The position numbers were made by a program, and so were the translations under genes. A stretch of 64,000 nt of DNA from Microbacterium flavescens (GTDB taxonomy: Bacteria > Actinomycetota > Actinomycetes > Actinomycetales > Microbacteriaceae): contig NZ_JAFIWA010000001.1 of NCBI RefSeq assembly GCF_018588945.1, forward strand, positions 620,001 to 684,000. The letters are read 5' to 3'. The notes beneath the pieces are model-generated. The model was not told the origin of the DNA and did not search any database. It saw only the letters and a program-made list of their open reading frames with translations. Of this stretch, positions 29,138-37,824 are shown one piece after another; position 1 is the stretch's first letter; every line of letters starts with the position of its first letter.

Positions 29138-29641
29138 ATGTGGGGAGAGCATCGATACTCCGTCCGGACGACGTGGACCGGAGACCGGGGCACCGGCACG
29201 TCGGGCTACCGCGACTACGACCGCGCCGTCACGCTCGACATCGACGGCAAGCCAACGGTCCTGGCATCCGCTGACAAGCCCTTCCGGGGCGATCCGTCGC
29301 GGTGGAACCCCGAGGATCTGCTCCTCGCGTCGCTCAGCGAGTGCCACCTGCTGTCCTACCTGCACGCGTGCGTTCAGGCGGGGGTCGTCGTGGTCGGCTA
29401 TGAGGACGACGCCTCCGGAGTCATGGTGGAAGACGGTCGCGGCGGGGGCGCGTTCCGCGAGGTGGTGCTGAGGCCGCGCGTGACGGTGACAGAGGAGTCG
29501 ATGGTGGATGCCGCGACCGCCGCGCACGCTCAGGCCAACGCCTGGTGCTTCATCGCCAACTCCGTGAACTTCCCGGTGCGCCATGAGCCGACGATCGAGG
29601 TCGCCGGAGTCAGCGGCGCTCGTGGGGCAGGACCTGCTTGA
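29138..29641 (+). CDS. OsmC-family thiol peroxidase-like protein
   Basis: 167-residue protein of the OsmC/Ohr fold. The two redox cysteines are seen in LSECHLLSYLHACV and NAWCFIANSVNFPV, and the catalytic Arg lies in FRGDP...RWNPEDLLLASL. It probably reduces organic hydroperoxides with a thiol donor. It resembles the OsmC-like subgroup more than Ohr. ATG 29138 lies six bases after CAGACT. Its last 32 bases overlap the convergent acyltransferase gene. Confidence 0.88.
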   Translation: MWGEHRYSVRTTWTGDRGTGTSGYRDYDRAVTLDIDGKPTVLASADKPFRGDPSRWNPEDLLLASLSECHLLSYLHACVQAGVVVVGYEDDASGVMVEDGRGGGAFREVVLRPRVTVTEESMVDAATAAHAQANAWCFIANSVNFPVRHEPTIEVAGVSGARGAGPA

Positions 29642-30398
29642 TGCGCTCGATCGGGTTCTGGGCGGGCGCCTCGTTGTAGGCGTTCGCAAGCTCTTGGCCC
29701 GACAGCGCGTGGATGGCGCTCATGATGTCGTCGGTCGCCAGACGCCGCGCCTTGCCCGATGTCGCGGGGCCGTGGTGGGCCAGGTCGAGCGGCTCGCCGA
29801 ACTTCACCGTCACGCGGTGCTGCAGTGAAGGGCGCTTCGCGCCGACGGGCATGACGTCGTCGGTGCCGACGAGGCCCACGGGAACCACGGGAGCGCCGGT
29901 CTGCAGTGCGAGGAATGCCACCCCGGTGCGGCCCTTGTAGAGGCGGCCGTCGAGCGAGCGCGTGCCCTCGGGATACAGCGCGACGGCCTTGCCCTGCTCG
30001 AGCAGCACGCGCTGCTGATCGAGGGCGTCGAGTGCGGCCTGGCCGGCCCCGCGCTGCACCGGAATGGCGCCGATCGCGGTGAAGAACTCGCGGGAGGCCC
30101 AGCCCTTGACCCCGGTCCCGTCGAAATAGCTCGCCTTCGCGAGGAAGTGCACCGGCCTCGGCGCGGCGACGGGGATGGCGATCGAGTCGAGGAAGGACAG
30201 GTGGTTGCTGGCGAAGATGACCGGACCGCTCTTGGGCACGTTGCCGCGGCCTTCGATGTGGGGGCGGTAGACCACCCGCGCCAGCGGAGTGAGCACGAAT
30301 CGGCCGAGGAAGTACGTCGCTCCCATGCGGGTCGCATCCGCCTCCGCGGGTGCGACGGCGGACGGTTCGTCCGCTTCGGGCACCAGGTCGGAAGTCAC
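29610..30398 (-). CDS. 1-acyl-sn-glycerol-3-phosphate acyltransferase (PlsC family)
   Basis: 262-residue acyltransferase that adds the second acyl chain in phospholipid synthesis. The catalytic NHLSFLD motif (H66 and D71) and the YPEGTRS motif near 142 are intact, and a third block reads GAPVVPVGLVG. GTG 30398 is chosen because TACCCT lies six bases upstream. An ATG at 30437 with GGGAAGG four bases before it would add 13 residues. The 3' end overlaps the 3' end of the OsmC gene by 32 bases on the opposite strand. Confidence 0.88.
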   Translation of the reverse strand: MTSDLVPEADEPSAVAPAEADATRMGATYFLGRFVLTPLARVVYRPHIEGRGNVPKSGPVIFASNHLSFLDSIAIPVAAPRPVHFLAKASYFDGTGVKGWASREFFTAIGAIPVQRGAGQAALDALDQQRVLLEQGKAVALYPEGTRSLDGRLYKGRTGVAFLALQTGAPVVPVGLVGTDDVMPVGAKRPSLQHRVTVKFGEPLDLAHHGPATSGKARRLATDDIMSAIHALSGQELANAYNEAPAQNPIERIKQVLPHERR

Positions 30399-30512
30399 CC
30401 GTCGAGGGTACTCCCCATTCCATTCCGGTATCGGCATAGCGCCTTCCCAGCGCAGACAGAGGAAAGATGCGGGAGGATGGGGGTTCCCCTGTTATCGACT
30501 CGAGGTTTCATC

Positions 30513-31469
30513 GTGCGCATTCGCCCGCTCGCCGCCCTGTCCGTCGCCGCGCTCTCCGCGGTTCTGCTCGCGGGCTGCGCCGGCGGCACGCCCGATGCAA
30601 CCCCCACGCCGTCCGGCACCGGAGCCGGAGCCGATCTGTGCTCCGTCGCCGCACCGTCCGGGGACGTGTCGGAGAGCGTCACCGTTTCGGGTGAGGTCGG
30701 GGCCGAGGCATCCGCCGAATTCGAAAGTCCTCTCGAGGTGGCCAGCGCAGAGCGCACCGTCATCGTCGAGGGCGACGGCGACGCCATCGAAGAGGGTTCG
30801 CTGGTCAACTACGCTGCGACGATCTTCGACGCGTCGACCGGCGAGGTCCTCGAGGCGAGCGGCTACGACTCCGAGATCCCGCCTGCTCCGGTGACCGTCG
30901 GATCCGGCGCGGACCAGTTCTTCGGCTGCGCCACCGTCGGATCGCGGATCGTCATGGCGGTTCCTGCGACCGAACAGGCACCCGCACTGGTCTGGGTCCT
31001 CGATGTCCTCGGAATCGCGCCGACCGCCGCATGGGGTGAGCCGCAGGAGCCCGTCGAAGGCATGCCCGAGGTGGAACTCGCCGAAGACGGCACGCCGTCG
31101 GTGACGATCCCCGATGCCGACGCTCCGACCGAGCTGGAGGTCGCCGTCCTCAAGGAGGGTGACGGCGAGGTCGTCGCGGAGGGCGACACGACCACCCTCC
31201 AGTACTACGGCGTCGACTGGGAGACGGGCGAGACGTTCGACGACTCGTGGAGCAAGGGCGCGCCGATCTCGCTGCCCGGCAACACCTACGTCCCCGGCTT
31301 CGTCGAGGCGCTCGTCGGCCAGCCGGTGGGCTCGCAGGTGCTCGTCGTCATCCCGCCCGCCCAGGCGTACGGCGAGGCGGGGGAGAGCGACCACGAGCTC
31401 GCGGGCAAGACGCTCGTCTTCGTGATCGACATCCTGTCCACGCAGCACGCGGACGCCGCCGCCGAATAG
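30513..31469 (+). CDS. FKBP-type peptidyl-prolyl isomerase lipoprotein with two FKBP modules
   Basis: 318-residue exported lipoprotein. The signal peptide MRIRPLAALSVAALSAVLLAG ends at lipobox LLAGC with the lipidated Cys at residue 22. A Thr/Pro-rich linker follows. The first FKBP-like module spans about residues 70-170 and is divergent. The second (about 210-310) is a clear FKBP domain with VLKEGDGEVV, GVDWETGETFDDSW, VPGFVEALVGQPVGSQVLVVIPP and YGEAG. It is expected to speed prolyl isomerisation of secreted proteins outside the membrane. GTG 30513 follows a GAGG. Two-module FKBP lipoproteins are common in Microbacteriaceae. Confidence 0.88.
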   Translation: MRIRPLAALSVAALSAVLLAGCAGGTPDATPTPSGTGAGADLCSVAAPSGDVSESVTVSGEVGAEASAEFESPLEVASAERTVIVEGDGDAIEEGSLVNYAATIFDASTGEVLEASGYDSEIPPAPVTVGSGADQFFGCATVGSRIVMAVPATEQAPALVWVLDVLGIAPTAAWGEPQEPVEGMPEVELAEDGTPSVTIPDADAPTELEVAVLKEGDGEVVAEGDTTTLQYYGVDWETGETFDDSWSKGAPISLPGNTYVPGFVEALVGQPVGSQVLVVIPPAQAYGEAGESDHELAGKTLVFVIDILSTQHADAAAE

Positions 31470-31489
31470 TCGGTCGCTAGGCTGATCCG

Positions 31490-32581
31490 ATGCGGCGCGT
31501 CCTCGTCCTCGGCTCGACCGGTTCGATCGGAACCCAGGCACTCGATGTCATCCGGGCCAATCCCGGACGCTTCGAAGTCGTGGGGCTGTCGGCGGGGTCT
31601 CAGCGTGAGGCGCTGCAGGCGCAGGCCGACGAGTTCGGGGTCGAGAGCATCGCGCTCGGCGCCGTCGAGGCAGAGCAGCTGGTTCGGGATGTCGAGGCCG
31701 ACGTGGTGCTCAACGGCATCACCGGGTCGGTCGGCCTCGGCCCGACCCTTGCGGCGCTCGAGCGCGGGCGCACGCTGGCGCTCGCGAACAAGGAGTCGCT
31801 GATCGTCGGCGGCGACCTCGTGACGGCGATCGCGCAGCCTGGCCAGATCGTGCCCGTCGACTCGGAGCACTCCGCGATCGCGCAGGCGCTGCGCTCGGGC
31901 GACCGGTCCGAGGTGCGGCGGCTGGTCCTGACCGCCTCGGGTGGGCCGTTCCGCGGCCGCACCAGGGAGTCGCTCGCGAGCGTGACCCCGGCGGAGGCAC
32001 TCGCCCACCCGACATGGGACATGGGGCGGGTCGTCACGACCAACTCGGCGACGCTCGTCAACAAGGGCCTCGAGGTGATCGAGGCGCACCTGCTGTTCGG
32101 CGTGGCCTACGCCGACATCGACGTCGTGGTGCACCCGCAGTCGATCGTGCACTCGATGGTGGAGTTCTCCGACGGGTCCACGATCGCGCAGGCGTCGCCG
32201 CCCGATATGCGGCTGCCGATCTCGCTCGGCCTGGACTGGCCGCACCGGGTCGCCGGCGTGGGGCGCCCGCTGGACTGGACGGCCGCGGCGTCGTGGACGT
32301 TCGAGCCGCTCGACGAGACTGCCTTCCCCGCCGTGCGCCTGGCGAAGCGCGTCGGCCGGGCCGGCGGCACCTTCCCCGCGGTGTTCAACGCCGCCAACGA
32401 GCAGGCGGTGGACGCGTTCCACGAGGGCCGCCTCGGATTCACGGGCATCGTCGACACCGTCGAGCGGGTCGTCGAGGCGCACGAGGCGCCGGACGCGCTG
32501 ACGCGGGAGTCGCTCGCTGAGGCCGAGCGGTGGGCCCGCGAGGCCGCCGATCGTGCCATCGCCGCGGCATCCGCCGACTGA
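31490..32581 (+). CDS. dxr: 1-deoxy-D-xylulose 5-phosphate reductoisomerase
   Basis: 363-residue second enzyme of the MEP isoprenoid pathway; it makes 2-C-methylerythritol 4-phosphate with NADPH. The NADPH motif is GSTGSIG (8-14), the metal and substrate motifs are [12 protein letters not shown] and PVDSEHSA, and the flexible loop is HPTWDMG. The ATG lies seven bases after TAGGCT (31477-31482), so the mRNA is probably leaderless. In many actinobacteria dxr, the site-2 protease and ispG are adjacent. Here rseP is 3.4 kb and ispG 10 kb downstream. Confidence 0.97.
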   Translation: MRRVLVLGSTGSIGTQALDVIRANPGRFEVVGLSAGSQREALQAQADEFGVESIALGAVEAEQLVRDVEADVVLNGITGSVGLGPTLAALERGRTLALANKESLIVGGDLVTAIAQPGQIVPVDSEHSAIAQALRSGDRSEVRRLVLTASGGPFRGRTRESLASVTPAEALAHPTWDMGRVVTTNSATLVNKGLEVIEAHLLFGVAYADIDVVVHPQSIVHSMVEFSDGSTIAQASPPDMRLPISLGLDWPHRVAGVGRPLDWTAAASWTFEPLDETAFPAVRLAKRVGRAGGTFPAVFNAANEQAVDAFHEGRLGFTGIVDTVERVVEAHEAPDALTRESLAEAERWAREAADRAIAAASAD

Positions 32582-32586
32582 CTCCT

Positions 32587-32650
32587 CGTTGAGCGTCCAG
32601 GACGCGCCGCGCGCGCTGCGCTCGCGACGGCGCGTCCTGGACACTCAACG
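32587..32650. repeat. 64-bp palindromic element after dxr
   Basis: CGTTGAG then GTCCAGGACGCGCCG (32588-32610) pairs with CGGCGCGTCCTGGAC then CTCAACG (to 32650): about 22 pairs with one mismatch, around an 18-base GC-rich loop. It probably ends dxr transcription. Its sequence (GTTGAG...CTCAAC ends) looks like a dispersed element rather than a simple terminator. Confidence 0.65.
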
Positions 32651-32691
32651 GGGGCTTGACGCGCCCGGTCGTTAGGCAGAGCACGCCCGTG

Positions 32692-32726
32692 CCGGGTCGT
32701 TGAGCGAGCGAAGCGAGACGAAACGC
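32692..32726 (+). repeat. REP-like repeat copy (GGGTCGTTGAGCGAGCG family)
   Basis: CCGGGTCGTTGAGCGAGCG followed by AAGCGAGACGAAACGC. The same 35-base unit occurs four more times at 39073-39249. It lies 13 bases beyond the 3' end of murE. Confidence 0.7.
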
Positions 32727-32739
32727 GTCAGCGCGCCGG

Positions 32740-34392
32740 CTACGCCGGGCGCTCGGGGTCGGACGCCGGGGTCTCGTCCGCGGGGTAGGGCACCGGCCAG
32801 TGCGGCTCGGGCACGGGCCACCCTGCATCGCGCAGGGCGCGACGAGCGAGCTCGCGCGCGGAGTACGGCGTGCGGACGCCGCGGATGTCGCGGTAGTCCT
32901 GGTGTCCGGGTCCGGCCCAGAGGATCGCGTCGCCCTCGCCGACGAGGGCGACGGCCTCGAGGATCGCGCGCTCGGGAGGCGAGAACTCGAGGATCTCGCC
33001 GTCGGGCTGCGCGCGACGCGCGCCCTCGATCAGCGTCGCGCGGATCGAGTCGGGGTTCTCGTGCCGGGGGTGGTGGTCGGTGACGACGAGGATGTCGCTG
33101 CCCTCGACCGCGGTCCGCCCCATGTCGTGACGCTTGGTCGCGTCGCGGTCGCCGTCGGCGCCGAACAGCATGACGACCCTGCCGGGTGTGACCCTGCGGA
33201 CGGCGGCGAGCGTCTTCTCGAAGGCGTCGGGGGAGTGGCCGAAGTCGACGTACACCGCGGGACCGGTCTCGCCGGAGACCAGTTCGGTGCGCCCGGGCAG
33301 GTAGGCCTCGATGCGGCTGCCGTCGAGGGTGTCGACCATGCGCTCCCACGCGTAGCCGCCCTCGAGGATCATCACGATCGCGAGGCCCGCGTTGGCCGCC
33401 ATGTGCCGGCCGATCACGGGGACGAGCGTCGTGAGGCTGCGGCCGTCGCGTGCGGTGAGGCGGAACTCGGTGCCCACCGGGCGCTCGTCGAGGATCTCGA
33501 CGACCCAGTCGGCGTCGGCCGCGGCATCCGGATCCGATGCCAGCGCGGGCGTTCCCACCGTGACGGTCGGCACCTGGCTGCGCGCGACGACCTCGGCGCC
33601 CTGCTGGGAGTCGACGCACACCACGGCGCGACGAGACCGGTCGGGCAGGAACAGCGGCAGCTTGGCCTCGAAGTACTCGCGCATGTCGGCGTAGTCGTCG
33701 AGGTGGTCGTGGGTGAGGTTGGTGAAACCGGCGACGTCGAAGACGATGCCGTCCACTCGGCGGCGGCTGAGGGCCTGCGCGCTGACCTCGACAGCGACGG
33801 CCTCGACGCCGCGCTCGCGCATGAGGGCCAGCAGCGCATGCATCTCGTAGGCCTCGGGCGTCGTCAGCCGCGACACGATCACCTGTCCTGCGATGTGGCG
33901 CTCGGCCGTCGAGGAGAGTCCCGTGACAGCACCGAGCTGTCCGAGGATGCCCTCGAGAATGTGCGAGACGCTCGTCTTGCCGTTCGTGCCGGTCGTGCCG
34001 AAGAGGATCGGCAGGCGGTCGTCGCGTCCGGTGCCGTACACCCACGCCGAGAGGTCGCCGAGGAAGCCCCGGGGGTCGTCGACGAGCACGACGGGAAGCC
34101 CGCTCTCGGCGGCCGCATCGGCACCGGCCGCGTCGGTGACGACGGCGACGGCGCCCTTGCCCGCGGCGGTGGTGGCGAACTCGGCGCCGTGCCGGTTGAC
34201 GCCGCGAACCGCCACGAAGACGTCGCCGGGGCGGAGGTCGGCGGTCGCGAGGGTCACGCCTGTGAGCGTCACGCCGGCGGTCTCGCCGCGCACCTCGACG
34301 CCGAAGCGTGCGGCCAGTTCGTCGAGGGTGTGAACGGGCGGCGCGTCCGGTCGGAGGACGGGGGGAAGGTTCGAAGGCGCGTCGGTCGGCAT
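32740..34392 (-). CDS. murE: UDP-N-acetylmuramyl peptide synthase, MurE type
   Basis: 550-residue ATP-dependent ligase that adds the third amino acid to the peptidoglycan stem peptide. The Mur motifs are complete: P-loop GTTGTNGKT at 132-140, the VAVEVSAQAL segment, VDFGHSPDAFEKTL and GADGDRD. The residue-3 specificity loop, DNPR in diaminopimelate-adding enzymes, reads HHPR at 440-443 (VVTDHHPRHENP). Microbacterium cell walls are of the B type, with lysine, ornithine or homoserine at position 3, so a non-DAP substrate is likely. It stands alone, away from any division/wall cluster, and may be one of two MurE-like genes. Confidence 0.88.
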   Translation of the reverse strand: MPTDAPSNLPPVLRPDAPPVHTLDELAARFGVEVRGETAGVTLTGVTLATADLRPGDVFVAVRGVNRHGAEFATTAAGKGAVAVVTDAAGADAAAESGLPVVLVDDPRGFLGDLSAWVYGTGRDDRLPILFGTTGTNGKTSVSHILEGILGQLGAVTGLSSTAERHIAGQVIVSRLTTPEAYEMHALLALMRERGVEAVAVEVSAQALSRRRVDGIVFDVAGFTNLTHDHLDDYADMREYFEAKLPLFLPDRSRRAVVCVDSQQGAEVVARSQVPTVTVGTPALASDPDAAADADWVVEILDERPVGTEFRLTARDGRSLTTLVPVIGRHMAANAGLAIVMILEGGYAWERMVDTLDGSRIEAYLPGRTELVSGETGPAVYVDFGHSPDAFEKTLAAVRRVTPGRVVMLFGADGDRDATKRHDMGRTAVEGSDILVVTDHHPRHENPDSIRATLIEGARRAQPDGEILEFSPPERAILEAVALVGEGDAILWAGPGHQDYRDIRGVRTPYSARELARRALRDAGWPVPEPHWPVPYPADETPASDPERPA

Positions 34393-34456
34393 GGCGCAAC
34401 CATCCTCTCATCCGGAGGGCGTGAACCCACGCCCCTCCACAGCCGAAGCCGGCCGA

Positions 34457-34484
34457 GGAGGACGCCGGCGGACCGGCGCCCTCC
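34457..34484 (-). terminator. terminator of the ycnI gene
   Basis: GGAGG-A-CGCCGG pairs with CCGGCG-C-CCTCC around CGGA: an 11-bp stem with one mismatch, eight bases after the stop of the minus-strand gene. Confidence 0.5.
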
Positions 34485-34492
34485 CCGTCGGC

Positions 34493-35257
34493 TCAGCCTC
34501 GGTCGGCCTTCGCCACGCGCCCGCGGACGAGCACGATCACGAGCGCCGCAAGGCCGGCGACGAGGCCGCCTGCCGCGAGCCAGCGAGCCACGGGATCCGC
34601 GTCCGTCGAGGCGGCGTCTCCGGCATCCGTCGATCGGGCATCCGTCGACGCGGCATCCCCGCCGTCCGCCCCTACGTTCCCGCCGTCGGCCGCGGCGTGC
34701 CCGTGAGCGTCGTCCGCCGATCCGACCTCACCGACCGCGACGACCGGCGCGGGGGACTCCAGGTCGTGCGGGTCCTGTCCCTCCTCGGCGATCTCGGCCC
34801 AGGCGGTCTCGCCCTCGGCGCAGATCTGCGTCACGGGGAAGGCCAGCTGCGTGTCGGCGGCCGACTCATCGAACAGCACGTCCATCGACACGGTGGCCTT
34901 GAGGCCGTCCTCCACCGGGGTGTCGCTCGTGAAGGTGACCTGGGTCGGGATGCCGTCAGCACCCGAGTCGCGTGAGATGGTCCAGCCGCCCTGCACGATC
35001 GGCGTCGCGTTGCCGACGCCCTCGGGGATGTCGATGACGAGCGCCGTCGTGGGGGAGCCGTCGCATCCGTGGGAGAAGGCGAAGGTCAGCGTCTCGGTCG
35101 AGCCGGCGGACGCTGTGCCCGGATCGACGTGGACGTGCGCCGAGGCGGCGAGCGGCGCGGCGACGGCGAGCGCGAGGCCGGCGGCCGCGCCGAGGGCGAG
35201 GCGCATGCCACGACGTGCGGGGCGGATAGGGGAAGGAGTGGTGCGGGAGGTGGTCAT
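34493..35257 (-). CDS. YcnI-family copper-binding protein (DUF1775)
   Basis: 254-residue exported, membrane-anchored protein. A signal peptide (about 1-40, ending AASA) leaves a mature N-terminus HVHVDPG. In the YcnI family the new N-terminal His and a nearby Glu or Trp bind Cu(II). The DUF1775 beta-sandwich runs to about residue 170 (WTISRDSG, ATVSMDVLFDES). An Ala/Asp/Gly-rich linker with ASTDA repeats follows. The C-terminal membrane helix is near 226-245. It probably helps copper handling at the cell surface. The companion membrane gene at 35362 is upstream on the same strand. Confidence 0.88.
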   Translation of the reverse strand: MTTSRTTPSPIRPARRGMRLALGAAAGLALAVAAPLAASAHVHVDPGTASAGSTETLTFAFSHGCDGSPTTALVIDIPEGVGNATPIVQGGWTISRDSGADGIPTQVTFTSDTPVEDGLKATVSMDVLFDESAADTQLAFPVTQICAEGETAWAEIAEEGQDPHDLESPAPVVAVGEVGSADDAHGHAAADGGNVGADGGDAASTDARSTDAGDAASTDADPVARWLAAGGLVAGLAALVIVLVRGRVAKADRG

Positions 35258-35361
35258 GTTCGTCTTTCGTCAGAGGGCGCGGGCGTGCGATCGCCGCCTC
35301 GCGCGGGTGCAGGAGACATCGGTCCTCGCGCGTCGGGTGCGGGACCGGTGGGATGCCGCGG

Positions 35362-35943
35362 TCAGAGGGCCGCGAAGACGGAAGACGGCGGGCCCCGCCG
35401 CGAAACGTCGGAGAGGACGATGCCGACGGCGTGGTGCAGCACTCCACCGCTGAAAGCGGCGCGCGCACGCACCCCCGCGATGACCACAGGCGCGTCGGCG
35501 CGACGGAGCACTGAGCGGATGCCGCGGCCCAGGGCACGCAGCATCCGCTCACCGAAGTAGAGGACGAGGAGCGTCGCCGCAGCGGCGACCAGGTGGCCCG
35601 CCAGCATGGCGCCGTCGGGCAGGAGCCCTCCCGACGGAGCCCCGCCATCGAGCCGCAGGTCGTGGACGTGGCCGCGCAGCCCGGCCGGGTCGACGCCGGC
35701 GGTCATCGCGAACGCGACGTGGAACAGCGCCTGGCTCGCCACCACGGCGGCACCGACGCGCCACGCCGAGAGCCGGCGGCCGATCAGCGCGATCGCCGCG
35801 GGCGACGCAAGGATGCCCAGCACGCCGACGAGCACGGGCGACGGGGCGCCTCCGCCGGCGAGGGTGTGGGAGGTCGCCGCGATGATCGTCGCGATCCACG
35901 CGGCCGCGGCGCCTCGCAGGGCGCGAACGTGGCGTGGGGTCAC
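35362..35943 (-). CDS. uncharacterised membrane protein next to ycnI
   Basis: 193 residues with about four membrane helices (residues 10-30, 35-54, 62-82 and 107-130) and His residues in HVHDLRLDGG between helices three and four. I do not recognise a named family. Its location directly upstream of ycnI on the same strand suggests a link to metal or copper handling. The GTG at 35943 has AGGAGGA just upstream, and TAGGCT at 35968-35963 on the minus strand is the likely -10. Confidence 0.7.
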   Translation of the reverse strand: MTPRHVRALRGAAAAWIATIIAATSHTLAGGGAPSPVLVGVLGILASPAAIALIGRRLSAWRVGAAVVASQALFHVAFAMTAGVDPAGLRGHVHDLRLDGGAPSGGLLPDGAMLAGHLVAAAATLLVLYFGERMLRALGRGIRSVLRRADAPVVIAGVRARAAFSGGVLHHAVGIVLSDVSRRGPPSSVFAAL

Positions 35944-36023
35944 GGGATCCTCCTGCCCAGAGCCTAGGGGAGCGCGCGTGCGGTCACGGCCAACTCAAAG
36001 GCCGACGCGGGTACCGTGTGGGT

Positions 36024-37373
36024 GTGGAAGCTCTCGCGTTCGTCATCGGCGTCGTCCTCATGGTCGTGGGCCTCGCCGTGTCGATCGCTCTCCACGAACT
36101 CGGCCACCTGTGGCCCGCCAAGAAGTTCGGCGTGCGCGTCGGCCAGTACATGATCGGCTTCGGCCCGACGCTGTGGTCGCGCCGCATCGGCGAGACCGAG
36201 TACGGCGTCAAGGCGATCCCGCTCGGCGGGTACATCTCGATGGCCGGCATGTACCCTCCCTCGCCGAAAGAGCTGTCGGCGGCGGCATCCGGCCACCGTT
36301 CCGGCCGGGCGGGTGGCGGGTTCTTCGCCACGATGGTGCAGGACGCGCGCGCGGCCAACGACGAGACGCTCCTCAGCGAGGACGACGACCGCGTCTTCTA
36401 CAAGCTGCCGGTGTGGAAGCGCGTCGTGATCATGCTCGGCGGGCCGATCATGAACCTGCTCTTCGCGATCGTGCTCTTCGCCATCCTGCTCTCGGGCATC
36501 GGCATCCAGTCGGCGACCACCACGGTCTCCAGCGTCAGCGAGTGCATCATCCCGCCCGGCTCCGACCGCACGACGTGCGAGGTCTCCGACCCGCGCGCGC
36601 CCGCCGCGGCGGCGGGGATGCAGCCCGGCGACGTCATCGTGGCCATCGACGACGAGCCGATCTCGACCTTCGCCGAGGCCGCTGCCCTGATCCAGGCGTC
36701 GCCCGGTCAGGCGATCGCCGTCACCGTCGAGCGCGACGGCACGGAGCGCGTCCTGACGCTCACCCCGTCCCCGGTCGAGCAGGCCGTCACCGACGAGCGC
36801 GGCCGGCCGGTTCTCGACGACGACGGGGAGCCGCAGACCGAGCGGATCGGCATCGCCGGGATCCGCCAGGAGGTCGCCTATCTGCGCGAGCCGATCTGGA
36901 TCGCGCCGCAGATGGCGTTCGACCGCGTCGGGGCGGTCGCCGGGATCGTGTGGCAGATGCCGGTCAAGGTGTGGGAAGCCGGCGCCACCCTCATCACGGG
37001 GGAGGAGCGCGACCCCAACGGACCCCTCAGCATCGTCGGCGCCGGTCGACTCTCCGGCGAGGTGGCCGCGGCGGATGCGCCGGTGCTGAACCGGGTCGCC
37101 GGGTTCCTCGAGCTCCTGGCCGCGGTCAACATCGCGCTGTTCGTCTTCAACCTCATCCCGCTGCTGCCGCTCGACGGCGGGCACATCGCCGTCGCCCTGT
37201 GGGAGGGCATCAAGCGCATCTGGGCGAAGGTCTTCCACCGCCCGCCGCCGAAGCCCGTCGATGCCACCCGGCTCGTGCCGGTCACCTTCGTCGTGGTGGT
37301 CGCGCTCATCGCGATGGGTGCCGTGCTGATCCTCACCGACATCGTGAACCCGGTCTCGCTGTTCGGTCCGTAA
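36024..37373 (+). CDS. site-2 protease of the RseP/Rip1 family (M50)
   Basis: 449-residue intramembrane zinc metalloprotease that cuts membrane-bound regulators such as anti-sigma factors. The zinc motif HELGH (24-28) lies in the first membrane helix, and LDGGH in the last helices completes the active site. A PDZ domain occupies about residues 180-270 (RAPAAAAGMQPGDVIVAIDDE). The GTG at 36024 lies six bases after TACCGT (36012-36017), so it is probably leaderless. In mycobacteria this gene (rip1) sits between dxr and ispG. Confidence 0.93.
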   Translation: MEALAFVIGVVLMVVGLAVSIALHELGHLWPAKKFGVRVGQYMIGFGPTLWSRRIGETEYGVKAIPLGGYISMAGMYPPSPKELSAAASGHRSGRAGGGFFATMVQDARAANDETLLSEDDDRVFYKLPVWKRVVIMLGGPIMNLLFAIVLFAILLSGIGIQSATTTVSSVSECIIPPGSDRTTCEVSDPRAPAAAAGMQPGDVIVAIDDEPISTFAEAAALIQASPGQAIAVTVERDGTERVLTLTPSPVEQAVTDERGRPVLDDDGEPQTERIGIAGIRQEVAYLREPIWIAPQMAFDRVGAVAGIVWQMPVKVWEAGATLITGEERDPNGPLSIVGAGRLSGEVAAADAPVLNRVAGFLELLAAVNIALFVFNLIPLLPLDGGHIAVALWEGIKRIWAKVFHRPPPKPVDATRLVPVTFVVVVALIAMGAVLILTDIVNPVSLFGP

Positions 37374-37388
37374 CGATTTTCCAGGACC

Positions 37389-37412
37389 TGTCGAAATCGG
37401 TCTTGTCCGTTC
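37389..37412 (+). promoter_or_regulatory. candidate ECF-sigma promoter of the DGPF/ECF pair
   Basis: TGTCGA (37389-37394) and CGTTC (37408-37412), 13 bases apart, lie 44 bases before the DGPF gene. ECF sigma factors linked to DGPF genes are reported to use a TGTCGA-like -35, so this may be an autoregulated promoter. I matched it by eye only. Confidence 0.35.
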
Positions 37413-37455
37413 GCTGTGGGGATGAAACGGTTCCACTGACGAAAGGACCACGACC

Positions 37456-37824
37456 GTGAAGTACGTCCTGATGTTCACCAGCACTCCCGAGCTCGACGGA
37501 GCGGTTCCGCCCGAGCGGGCGCAGGAGGTCTACAACCGCATCTACGAGTGGTTCGGCGAGCACGCCGAGCACATCGACGACTCGGGAGCCGAGCTGCAGC
37601 CGCCCGACACGGCGACGACCGTCAAGCACGGCGGTGACGGGCCCGTGGTCGCCGACGGCCCCTTCTCGGAGGCGAAGGAGGTGGTCGGCGGGTTCAGCGT
37701 GATCAACGCCGACGATCTCGATGCGGCCATCGCGATCGCCAAGACCTGGCCCGCTCTCGATCTGCCGGGAGTCGCGGTCGAGGTGCGCCCGATGGTCGTC
37801 GACTACAGCCAGTTCGAGCAGTGA
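37456..37824 (+). CDS. YCII-related DGPF-domain protein
   Basis: 122-residue ferredoxin-like fold protein. The DGPF signature is in VVADGPFSEAKEVVGGF near residue 66. Such proteins are routinely encoded with ECF sigma factors of the group that has a C-terminal TPR-like extension; their biochemical role is not known. The GTG start has GAAAGGA upstream. The stop overlaps the next gene's GTG (GTGA), so the two are coupled. Confidence 0.9.
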   Translation: MKYVLMFTSTPELDGAVPPERAQEVYNRIYEWFGEHAEHIDDSGAELQPPDTATTVKHGGDGPVVADGPFSEAKEVVGGFSVINADDLDAAIAIAKTWPALDLPGVAVEVRPMVVDYSQFEQ

